A model generated the notes under the pieces. The model was not told the DNA's origin. It saw only the letters and a list, made by a program, of their open reading frames with translations, and did no database searches. A stretch of DNA of 64,000 nt from NCBI GenBank assembly GCA_003024785.1, contig PUQB01000104.1, positions 482,506 through 546,505 of the forward strand, read 5' to 3'. Within the stretch, counting starts at the first letter, position 1. Every line of letters starts with the position of its first letter. Made by a program: the position numbers and the translations under genes. This document shows positions 37,901 through 48,792 of the stretch, one piece after another. Source of the stretch: Selaginella tamariscina. Taxonomy: Eukaryota; Streptophyta; Lycopodiopsida; Selaginellales; Selaginellaceae.

Positions 37901-38854
37901 CACATTAGTTTGTAAGAAAGGTATGTTAGCTATCTGGTCCCTGAATTGGTCGGTGTTATAAAAGAGTACAAGTTAGGTTGCAAAAAGACGAATGGTAGAG
38001 CTATCACACTTGGTTGTAGATTTTACTAAATATGATTCCTATTGAGAATAAATTATGTTAATGACACATCAAGTGGATGGCATTTGGCAGGTTGGCATGA
38101 CCTTGTTGTATACATGTGTATGCCATGTACCTCTGTGATCGCCTCTGGCCAGATTAACATGTCTATAAGAACAGGTTTCGGGAATAGTAACTCTAATATC
38201 AAAAAAGAGCTTGATTTCGATAAAGTCTCATACCTAGTCTGACGTACTATATACTAATGGGGGATAAGTATAGTAACAGACCCTTATGTAAAGGGGTAAT
38301 GAGAAAACACTGAGGGATGCAGAAATGTGAAGCTATAATATTGTAACATATAGAAATGCGGAACCATTGGGAAATCGAAGAAACGATAAGGTGTTGATTA
38401 AGCACTTGAGATGGACATCAAAGTGCTTGTGTGTGCTAAGACGACAGGGTCGTCAATAGCGTTTGATATTAAGGAATAAAGTAAGCCTTTATTTTTTGTT
38501 AACCAAGGGGCCGGCAGCAACACTAACTAGAGGCATCCAATATAAATTCTAATTAAATAAAGAAATTAACCATTGTGTTGTGTGCGTTGGGTGATAGACT
38601 TTGCAGACTTGCAAAAGGTCTCCAAGTGACTTCATGTCGCAGGTGGTGCCTCCAGCAACTGAGCTTACGACTCAGTGAACAACAGTTCTGAAGTACTTGG
38701 TTTTGCATAATGCAAAGGGGGTAATAAAACTTATGTGAACTTTGGCTGACTCCACATAGAGTGATATGTTAGTTTTGGTTAATTTTTTCTAACATTTTCT
38801 AATCTTGGAATTAGACATTAATGAGGACGTTAACATTTTCAAAGGCGGTGAGTG
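34957..38854 (+). mobile_element. Non-coding interior of LARD-like copy 1
   Basis: 3.9 kb without retroviral domains or long open frames, yet closely matched by 45097-48792. It begins with PBS TGGTATCGAAGC (34959-34970) and ends with a purine tract AAAGGCGGTGAG (near 38841). Hairpins shared with copy 2 include 35234-35283, 35848-35870, 35972-35991, 36830-36856, 36867-36895 and 37618-37633. A large retrotransposon derivative would depend on proteins made elsewhere. Confidence 0.75.
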
Positions 38855-40511
38855 TGTCATAGTTTTTACTATGACTCGACCCTTTACTTTGGACATTGAC
38901 TATTGTTACCTATTATACTATGTTGATGGATCCTAGATGTAATAGGAAACAAGCCTTCTTAGTGCACTTGGGTATCTGGTGATGGTCCAACTGAGTGTCA
39001 TTAAGTATTTGTAGGAAACTTTAAGCGAAGATAGAACTTACCTTCTAGAGAACTCTTACCCTACTTTTTTGTGTCCCGGTTGGGTTAATGGTTAGTTCCG
39101 GTGAATTCGGCATGTCAGATATGTTTAGAAATATCCCTAAGTTTGACAGGTTAGGGTGTAGGGGTTTATGGATAACTCGCCAAGTATTCCCTCTAGGAAA
39201 GAGATTTCGTGCCAGCCCACTTATGTAAACAGGAAAACAGGGGGGGGCCTGTGTCACATAAATAAGGTAAAGTATGTAGTGGTGAGGGTTCCTGGGTTCA
39301 TGACTGAGTTCGTTACTCTTTTCCCAGTGCAAGCTCTAGCTTGTGTCGTCAAGTTGTGCCGCCCTAACTTCTAGATGATAGGGGTACGTCCCACCTTTGG
39401 GGTAGCTCACCCTTAACGTTGGCGAATCTATGCATGGAAGGTCTTGTCGGAATGCATGTTCCAAGAGGCAAAGGTTGAGGCTTGTCTCCAGCCTCCTCCT
39501 CCACATCAAGTTAAGTGTAGCACTCATGGCCAAGCAAGGCACATTCATGTCCTTGTCCAACCGTGGGCGTGGGATCTTGTTTGACAGGTTCACCTTACCC
39601 AGTTCCTAAGTGTTCACTAAAGGGTTCTAGAGTTGGCATTTAGGAGCCACATTGTGCAACTCTTGAATCTAAGGGCTATGGCATAATAGCCCACATCAGG
39701 GAAGGTAGTGTCACATAGAGATGTGACACTGGGCTAAACGTCACAGATACAACGCTTGAGGCATGCCCAAGGGTTTGTCGCCAAGGGGTTGGATATTCTA
39801 ACAAACAGGCATGCTTGTGCTCGCGCTAGGGTGCTAAGCCTTGAACATTTGCTCAAGGGAGATTAGGTCTCGTAACTGGTGTGCTTAGGCACACTTGGCT
39901 AGGGAGTGTTCTCCTTGGAATCCAGGGGTTGAACAACCTAAGCTTGTTAGCAGGAGCCTTTTTGTGAAGCACTCGCAAAGTCATGTACTTCGGGTTATCC
40001 AAACCTAGCCTTAGAGAGTTTACTTAGTAGAACACTCATGTTCACCTACGGCGCACACTCGTGTCCTCATTAAGTACTAGCCCTAGGTCTAGGGTATGAC
40101 TTAGCCACCCAAACCCTTAGGGGTTAGTCGTGGTTTAGGGTACCCCTTGTCGCCCTAAAGGGATTGTACTCCTAGATGAGGGTGATTCCTCAAGGGTAAG
40201 TGACAATACCTTAGCTCTATCACGGGGGTATGTGTGAGACACATCTCCTTTATAGGGTTAGGGCATGAGCCTGTCTAGGTCTACTGGGACAGGATCCTAA
40301 AGTCTATTCAGGTTATTCTCTAAGGTTCAGGGATGGTCATTCTAGGGGACTTAGGGTAAGACTCTAAGTCTTCTGCCTAATTGGGCCTCTGAGTCAGACT
40401 CTTAGGGTTATCTTAAAAGATTTAGCGTTGTTCACACAAGGAATTGATGTCAGAAGGCCACTTGGCATCCACATGCTGCCACGTGTTAGCCCTCCGGGTT
40501 AAACTTTGACA
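38855..40511 (+). mobile_element. 3' LTR of LARD-like copy 1
   Basis: TGTCATAGTTTTTACTATGA ... AAACTTTGACA, 1657 bp. It lacks the internal duplication of about 70 bp found in the LTRs of copy 2. Hairpin AGTGTCACAT-AGAG-ATGTGACACT is near 39709-39732. The flank after 40511 (GTAGT) cannot be tested for a target duplication because the left end of the element is lost. Confidence 0.8.
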
Positions 40512-41532
40512 GTAGTTCTGAATTTAATATGAACCTATAGTTCTGAATTTGAATATGGACCTCTAGTTTTAAATCTAAATCTGAACCATCAGTTCATAAT
40601 CTTAGAATATTGTAAAGGAATTTAGATCTTCATAACATTGTCAAGCCTCATGTTTCTTTCATTTTCATTGGAAGTCCAATTGTGCCACTTTGGCAAACAT
40701 TCAAAGGAAATATGGTAGTAGACTTTAGAGAACAATGTATAAATAACACAACATTGGCAGAGAAGTTAGCATTGCAAGAGATAGCAAGGTTGTTGTGGAG
40801 GCATGAAAAAAGACTTGAAATCTACGTGTTTCCAAGAATAACATTCTCATTACAAGAGGAAGTGGTATATGAGATGGAGAGATATTCAAACTTTGACAAG
40901 TATGCTATCAAGTTAAGACAAATGTAATAAAGAACATCTATTATCTTTGCAAGAGTTATTCACGAGGCACTTAACTTACCAAGTGATGAGCAAGTGTTCT
41001 TCATTAAAGAAAAGACTTTCTTAGTGTGTGCTCTTTGTTATCAAATCAGCAACTAGGAAGATAGTGTTACCATGTGAGATGACAACATTATTTACTTTGC
41101 TCTATTAGGTGTTAGAACATCACACTAAATGTTCAACCTAACTATTAAGGGGCAATTGTGATATTGAGTCATCCATCACTTTTGAAAAACTGCATGTTAC
41201 TCTTCCATGATGCATCTGTTTCTATGTGGAAGGAGCTTCTCATGGCCAACAAAGTTGTTATGGGTAGTGGACAACTTGCTATGCAAATTGTGTGATCCAT
41301 CCAAGCCATTGGGTGGGAAAGTTATGATTGCCATGGGTGACTTTAGGCAAGTAGCACCAATTATGAAGGAAGTAGGATGAATTGCTGCCATAGATACTTT
41401 TGTGAAGAGATCCCACATTTGGAGGCACTTCAAAAATTTCTAGCCACAACAACCTATAAGGAATGCCAACGATCCAAAGTTTGTAGCATATGCCTACTAT
41501 GGACTACCTTGCAATGGTTACACACCTTGTAA
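40512..41532 (+). pseudogene. Helitron/Pif1-type helicase remnant
   Basis: Broken plus-strand reading with helicase-like pieces: an open segment at 40682-40927, HDASVSMWKELLMANKVV near 41205-41260 (motif II region), GGKVMIAMGDFRQVAPIMKE near 41310-41370 (the GDFRQ motif of Pif1-like helicases) and FVKRSHIWRHFKNF near 41398-41440. Stops and shifts occur between them. Helitron ends (TC ... CTRR hairpin) were not located. Confidence 0.5.
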
Positions 41533-43295
41533 CTGTCAAGCCACTATCCAGGAACCAGGAAGCAAGTAGGATTCCAGGGATAGGAAGGCTTGACTCAGAA
41601 CAGGACGGATCCAGGATCAGGATAGGATCCGGGAGCAAGATAGCAGAATAGGAACTGGGACCTCAGGAATCAGGAGTAGGACAGGATTCAGGAGCGAGAC
41701 AAGAACAGGACAGGATTCAGGAGCAAGACAGGAACCGGATAGGATCCAGGAGAGACAGGAACAAGACAAGAGCAGGAGGCAAGGAGGCAAGACAATAACA
41801 AGAATGATCGTAGAAAGACTGGTGTTAATAGTAACTGATTGTACAACAATTAGGTCGGAGCTTTTATGCTCACAACTCCAAGCTAATCTAGTCATGAGTC
41901 TAATCTAGTCATGAGCTAAGAATAGTGTCCCTTATCCTCTAGGCATATCATGTAGCATATCCTATAGGCATATCCTATAGGAATATCCTACAGGTATATC
42001 CTGTAGGAATATCCTGCAGGCATATCCTGTAACCCGTATCCTGTATCCGAAATCCTGCATCCTGTATCCTGTATCCGAATCCTGTATCCTGCATCGGGTT
42101 GTGACAGCACCTCCTCCCTAAGGACGAGTTCCACGAGTCTTAGGACCTGGTTTAGCAGGATAATGCCGATGGAAGGCAGCAACTTTGGAAGAAGCATGGA
42201 GTAAGTTGGATGCAGGTTCCCAAGTGCGATCGGTAAGCAAATAACCTTTCCAATCCACCAAGTATTGAAGTTGGCGGCGATGAAGACGAGAATCAAGGAT
42301 GGCTGCAACTTCGTACTCAGATTCACCAGCAATGACCACATGAGGGGGAGGAGAAGAAACACGACCAGGAAAGAAAGAAGGATGATGACGGCTCCAACAA
42401 AGAGGTGTGAAACACAGGATGAAGTTTCACTGTAGATGGTAACTCGAGTCGAAAAGCTACAGGATTTACCTCTGTCACGATCCTGTAAGGGCCCAATCGT
42501 TGAAAATCCAACTTAGAAGAAGGCCTGTTGGTGCGAATGTGTTGATGAAGAAGCCACACAAGATCACCAATCTTGTATGCAGGTGCCGGCTGACGGTGAG
42601 CATTAGCATGGTGTTTGTATTATTCCTGTGCCTGCTGAAGATGAACCTGGAGATCATCCTGTACCTGACGAAGATGCTGGAGACGATCCTGTACTGCAGG
42701 AGCGGAAGAAGGAGAAGCAGAAGAAGCAAAGTCAAAACGTGGATGGTGGCCTGTAAGAGCAAAGAAAGGTGTCTGGTCTGTAGATGAGTGAATGGAGTTG
42801 TTGTAGGCAAACTCCGCCATAGGAAGAAGGTCCAACCAATTATCCTGTTGGTAACTGATGAAGCAACGAAGATATTGCTCCAAGGTCTGGATTGTGCGTT
42901 CTGACTGTCCATCAGTTTGCGGGTGATATCCTAAAGAAAGATCCACTTTAACCTGTAGACTTCGGAGAAGTTTCTCACCAAAACTTGGACATGAATTGTG
43001 GACCTCGATCAGAAACAATGCTCTCAGGAAGACCATGGTGTCGGAACACTTTGCGGATCACCAACTCAGCAGTTGTTTGGCCTGTAGCAGTCTTGTTACA
43101 TGGTAGGAAATGAGCCTGTTTGGTGAAACGGTCAACTACCACAAGAACTGCATCGAATCCACGAGAAGGAGGAAGATCTGTGAGGAAATCCATAGAAATG
43201 GATCTCCAAGGAGCAGAAGGAACAGGAAGAGGACGAAGAACCAGAAGGTGCATGACGAGGCATCTTCGACCTGTTGCAGGTGTCACAACTCCGTA
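41533..43295 (-). mobile_element. Truncated second chromovirus copy (LTR, chromodomain, integrase C-terminus)
   Basis: LTR 41533-42106, then the same sequence as 28917-30100: purine tract, chromodomain 42118-42339, integrase C-terminus 42323-42560 and part of the integrase core up to 43295. It stops exactly where the LARD-like LTR begins (CTCCGTA|TGTCATAG). The rest of the element is not found to the right of the LARD copy. Confidence 0.85.
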
Positions 43296-45096
43296 TGTCA
43301 TAGTTTTACTATGACTCCTCTTTTACTTTGGACGTAGATTGTTGTTACCTACTGGATTATGTGACGAACCCTAGATGTAGAAAAACAGGCCCGCTTAGTG
43401 CACTTGGATATCTAGTGATGGTCCGGCCGGGTGTCATTAGGTATTTGCAAGAAACTCTGGGCGAAGCTAGCACTTCCATCTAGAAAAATCCATCCCCGAT
43501 TTTGACGTCCCGAATAGGCTGATTGGTTGTTGCAGAGTTTGGCGTGTTAAGTAGGGTTAGGAACACCCCTAGGGTTGACCTAACCCTAGGGTTGCCCTAA
43601 CCCACGCCCTAAAACCCCCACCCCTTGGGTATGGTTTAGGGGTAGGAGTAAGGGTGAGTTATAGGCTCATATCGCTAATTTATCTAAGGGGCTAGAATTC
43701 AGTGCCAGCCCACTAACACAAACAGGAAAAGAGGGGGGGGGGCTCCGTCACATAAATAAGTAGAATACGTAGGAAGCTCCTGGTTCATGACTGAGTTCGT
43801 TGCTCTTCTGCCGGTGCAAGCTTTAGCTTGTGTCGTTAAGGTACAACCCTCTGTTGTACCGCCCTAACTTCTAGACAACAGGGGTACGTCCCACCTTCGG
43901 GGTAGCTTACCCTTAACATTGGCGAATCCATGCCTGGAGGACTTGTCGGGATGCACGTTCCAAGAAGCAGAGGTTGAGGCTTGTCTCCAGCCTCCTCCTC
44001 CACGTCAAGCTAGGAGCAACACTCACAGCTAACTAGGGCACGTTCGTGTCCTTGTCCAACTGTGGGCGTGGGTTCTTGATGACAGGGTTTCCTTACCGAG
44101 TCTTGAGGGATAATTGAGGGTTCTAGAGTTGGCATTTAGGAGCCACGTTTGTGGCACTTGGTGCAACTCTTGAATCTAAGGGCTATGGCATGATAGCCCA
44201 CATCAGGGAAGGCAGTGTCACATGGAGATGTGACATTGGGCTAAATGTCACATGGTACAACGCCTGAGGCACGCCCTTTGGGGTTATGTCATGGGCTTGT
44301 CGCCAAGGGGTTGGATACTTTAACAAACAGACATGCTTGTGCTTGCACTAGGTGCTAAGCCTTGGGCATTTGCTCAAGGGAGGTTAGGTCTCATAACTAG
44401 GTGTGCTTTGACACACTTGGCTAGGGAGTGTTCTCCTTGGAATTCAAGGGTTGAACAACCTAAGCGTGTTAGTAGGAGCCCTTTCGTGAGGCACTCGCAA
44501 GGTCATGTGCTTAAGTTATCCCAAAACTAGCCTTAGGGAGTTTGCTTAGAAGAACACTCATGTTCGCCTATGGTGCACACTCGTGTCCTCACTAAGTACT
44601 AGCCCTAGGTCTAGGGTATAACTTGGCCACTCAAACCCTTAGGGGTTAGTCGTGGTTCAGGGTACCCCTTGTTGCCCTAAAGGGGTTGTACTCCCGGATG
44701 AGGGTGATTCCTCAAGGGGTAAGTGACGATGCCTTAGCTCTGTCCAGGGGTATGTGTGGAACACACGTCTCCTTGATGGGGGTTAGGGCATGAGCCTGTC
44801 TAGGTCTTCTAGGGCAAGACCCTAAGTCAACTAGGGTTATCCCTCAAGGGTTTTGGGGGTAGACACTCTAGGGAGACTTAGGCTAAACCTAAGTCAACTA
44901 GGGTTATCCTCAAGGGTTCTGGGGCAGACATTCTAGGGAACTTAGGCTAAACCCTAAGTCCCTGTCCACTTGGGCATTAGAGTCTAACCCTAGGGTCATT
45001 AGGGTTGTTCTGGAAACTTAGCGTTGCTCACCAGGGTGATGACGCCGAATGCCACCTGGCAGCCACGTGTTGGCCCTTTGGGTTAAAACTCTGACA
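43296..45096 (+). mobile_element. 5' LTR of LARD-like copy 2
   Basis: 1801 bp, TGTCATAG...CTCTGACA, nearly the same as 48793-50586, so a fairly recent insertion. It contains a terminal palindrome (43297-43315), CCCTAGGGTT-GACCT-AACCCTAGGG (43567-43591), a G tract with an AAATAAG box (43733-43760), GGTACAAC-CCTCT-GTTGTACC (43840-43860), AGTGTCACAT-GGAG-ATGTGACATT (44214-44237) and a tandem duplication of about 70 bp at about 44821-44965. Confidence 0.88.
43731..43760 (+). promoter_or_regulatory. LTR core promoter candidate: G tract plus TATA-like box
   Basis: A run of G (43733-43742) followed by CTCCGTCACATAAATAAG. The same arrangement recurs in every LTR copy (49225-49255, 39238-39265, and in reverse near 24940-24970 and 21140-21170), which argues for a conserved LTR element. 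Role inferred. Confidence 0.35.
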
Positions 45097-48000
45097 ATTG
45101 GTATCGGAGCTATTCTCTACGGTCAGTAGGACTACCTAAGTGTAGTGTATTTTAGGGTTTATTTAGTTCTAATTCTTAAAGTACTTTATCACTTTCGGCT
45201 AATGTCTGAATTCTGCGTGAAGAGTTGGTCCTGAGATCTATAACTCTTCAGAGTACACCTACTTCATAAGTGGGTGTGGGTTATGGACTCCATTGTTGGC
45301 GGTAGCACATGGAAGGCAACTTCCAAGTTATATGCCAGGTTACTTTACCTTATGGATGTTCAGGTTATTTTACCATATACTTCCACAAGACGTGGCGTGC
45401 TAGTTTGTTCTGGCTTACAAACTAAGTCTTGTGAAGTGAATCATGTGATATGCTAAGTTTACACATTATTGAAAATTTTTCTTTTTCTTTAAGGTGTATG
45501 AAATTTGGATAACACATGATGAAACGTAACAATGTCCTTTGAGTTTTGACTTATGTCAAGATTCAATATCAGTTTCGGCAATAGTGTTCAAATGGGGAAG
45601 GCTTATGTTAAACGTGCATCTTTGACTTTGGAAAAAGGGGCATATTCAAACATAAGAATGAACACTACATTTTGACATAAAGTGTAAAATAAGCTCTCAT
45701 TATAGTGCATGTTTCCGAGAGTGTAACTCTAGAAGCAGACTATGGTGATGAACTTATAATACAATGAATGTCAAATATTAACATATGATGAATATGTTAA
45801 GCAATTGGTTCGAAGATCCAATGTAATCAAAGTATTGTCCGATGTTCGCAATATTTTGATGATGCTAGCTGCAAGTAACATTAGGTGGAATAGTTTACTA
45901 AGTTCAAGTCACCTATTTGAACAAAGTATAACTTGAAACCTTAGTTAGTTGTAAGCGCACTTGTATTCAAGTTAGCTAGCTCGACTAACTTGATTATGAA
46001 GTTATCTCATGTGGGATCATAAGAGAGATAAATAATAGATTTGCAGTAGAGATTTAATGTTGCATTCCTATCAATGCAGTTTTGGGATAGATGGCATGAT
46101 CTATCAGAAAGAAATGTTGGAAACATACGTTTACATTTTCAGTTTACTGAGTAATGAAGGACTTGCATAGTGAAGGCGTTCGGCGCACACTTTGCATTTT
46201 CATTATTAACTCTTTAATCTTGAAATTGTAACGTTGTTTGCAATGTGGGGATAAGCTCTTGAACAAGGGTGATTCCTTGGTTAAGAAGAGCATGATTTGG
46301 GATTCTTCCTTGCTTATTGACTAAGTAAGGAAACTTGCTAAGTTTGATAACTTATGTTGGATACAATGAGCTAATAGTCGATTTCATTGGAGGTTTAAGT
46401 GCATGTACCTCCTCAGAGAGTCGGTATTCGATGAGAATTAAAGTTGATATTGATTTTCAATATCAATTTCATTTTAGAGTCGAATATATTATTCAAAAGA
46501 TGGTTTCTTGACTTTGCATCATGGTCGCAAATGTGGGCACTTAAAGAACAAATAAAGTATGTATCTTCATTCTTTGGAATATGAAAAAAAAAACTATTCT
46601 TGACTCAAGGTTTGATAGTATTCCTTGGGTTAGTTGTTAGTTCTATCTCAAGGTTTGATGGTGTTCCTTGAGTTGGTTCAATATATGATATTGTGTAGCG
46701 GATTAGCTCAAGAAGATGGTGTCCCTTCTTATGATTGTAGTTCAAGGTTCGTCCAATATCCGGTTCGAGAATATGAGGTTTCCTATCACCTCATCTGTTG
46801 AGATATTTATATTCTAAACTTTGGTAGAATTTGTGACAATCTTTTAAGATTGATTATAAATGACTTGTCAAAGTATGTATGATATCTCTTCAATATTGAG
46901 TTTGGAGCGCTCAATATCAAACTTGGTTATGATCACATGAGGTGGCCGTAATCATAATATAAAGACTCAAGTGGATTTGAGTCTGACACTTTGGTAAGGC
47001 ACTACCTTAGTGTTATAACTTGAAACGTGTTTTCAAGTTAGTTGAGAAATGAGACATTTCTCAATACATTGCTTGAGGGGCAATGTGATACTTTCTGGAT
47101 TGCTAGGTGTCTAGAGTGAATAATGTATCTTAGTTCAATGTACTAACTAGATATTTTATTCATGTTTGGGGAGATCTATTGAATTATAAGGTATGACTAA
47201 AACATGAAGTTGATATAACACTTCAGTGTTATGATAACATTTATGTGGAGGTTATATCTTACTAAATCAATTAGATGAACCAGACACTAGTTCATGATTC
47301 CTCTTAGTCTCTGAACAAAGTTCCTCGAATACTGTCATAACATTATATGTCCATCAAAACTCAAGTTCGGTTCATGTAAACTAAGACCATGTCTATATTA
47401 TAGTTGTAGCATTTTGATAAATTGATATGATTGTAAGTTTATATTCTAGTATAACAACTAGTTGATAAGCTTAGGATTTGAACGTTAAAACGATCATTAT
47501 CCATTCGAGAGTATCAATATCGAAATTACACTGTTTATAGAATAAGGATTAGTTTTAAAAAGATGTTTATCAAAAACACTAGTTAATTAGTGAAATGCTA
47601 TACTTCGGTATAGTGTTGAGAAACATTTACGAAATAAGTTTAAGAGTTGGAAATAAATATAATGTTACGGAGGCGTACAGTATTACAGTTCAGGGAGACT
47701 CTTATCGTGAAACTAAGTTTAAAATTCCGTATTTTGAACTTAGTACGATAAGGAGTTAGGAATTATTGAATGGCACTTAGTATGTTGTGCTCTTTGGAGA
47801 ATGAGTACAATGAGGGTACTAATTAAGACAAAGATTGTTGATTGAGGCATTAGAGATGGGTTGAATTTCCTGGTTTCCACATTGGTTTAAGAAAGGTATG
47901 TTAGCTTATCTGGTCCCTGAACTGGTCGGTGTTATGAAAGAGTACAAAGTTGGTTGCGAAAGACGAATGGTAGTGCTATCACACTTGGTCATTTGACTGA

Positions 48001-48792
48001 ATTTGATTCCTATCGGGAATAAATTTATGTTAATAACACACCAGTGGATGGCAGTTGGCAATTGCACCTTGTTGTTACATGTGTACAGCCATGCGCCTCT
48101 GTGATCGCCTCTGGCCAGATTGACATGTTTACAAAGAACAGGGTTTTACGAATTGTACTCTTGTATCGGAAAAGAGCTTGATTCCGATAAAAGTCTCATA
48201 CTTAGTCTGCGTAGCTATATACTAACGAGGATAGGTATAGTAGCAGACCCTTATGAAAAGGGGTAATGAGAAACACCGAGGGATGCAGAATGTAAGCTAT
48301 AATATCGTAACATGTGGGAATGTGGAAAAAGAGAAACGAAGGTGTTTGGTCAAGCATTTGAGAAGTGCTTGTTGTGCGCTAAGACACAGGTCGTCAACAG
48401 CGTTTAATATTAAGGAATAAAGCAAGTCTTTATTTCTTGTTAACCAAGGGGCCGGCAACAACACTAACTAGAGGCCTCCAATATAAATTCTAGTTAAGTA
48501 AAGAAATTAACCAGTGTTGTGTGCGTCGGGTGACAGACTTTGCAGACGTGCAAAAGGTCTCCAGTGACTTCATGTCGCAGGTGGTGCCTCCGGCAGCTGG
48601 GTTTACGACTCAGTGAACGACGGTTCTGAAGTACTTGGTTTCGCGTAATGCAAGGGGGTAATAAAAATTATGTGAACTTTTGGCTGACTCCGCATAGAGT
48701 GATATGTTAGTTTTGGTTAGTTTTCTCTAACATTATCTAGTCTTGGAGTTGGACGTCAACGAGGACGTTGACATTTTCAAAGGCGGGGAGTG
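45097..48792 (+). mobile_element. Non-coding interior of LARD-like copy 2
   Basis: Starts with a 2-bp spacer and PBS TGGTATCGGAGC (45099-45110), complementary to the 3' end of initiator tRNA-Met; ends with the purine tract AAAGGCGGGGAG (48779-48790). No gag or pol. Conserved with 34957-38854. Hairpins: 45384-45433, 45968-45992, 46086-46105, 46444-46466, 46892-46918, 46927-46957, 47042-47064, 47598-47613 and 47701-47752. Confidence 0.78.
45099..45110 (+). other. Primer-binding site, initiator tRNA-Met type
   Basis: TGGTATCGGAGC two bases after the LTR end; one base from the usual plant motif TGGTATCAGAGC. The copy-1 counterpart is TGGTATCGAAGC at 34959-34970. Confidence 0.75.

Noticed and set aside
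40682-40927. 81-codon open frame as a host gene
   Set aside because: It is followed by helicase-like debris in the same orientation and lies between retroelements; better read as part of the Helitron remnant.
43560-43620. CCCTAA/CCCTAGGG words as telomere sequence
   Set aside because: Irregular, present at the same place in both LTRs of copy 2, and not the TTTAGGG type; part of the LTR (a palindrome).
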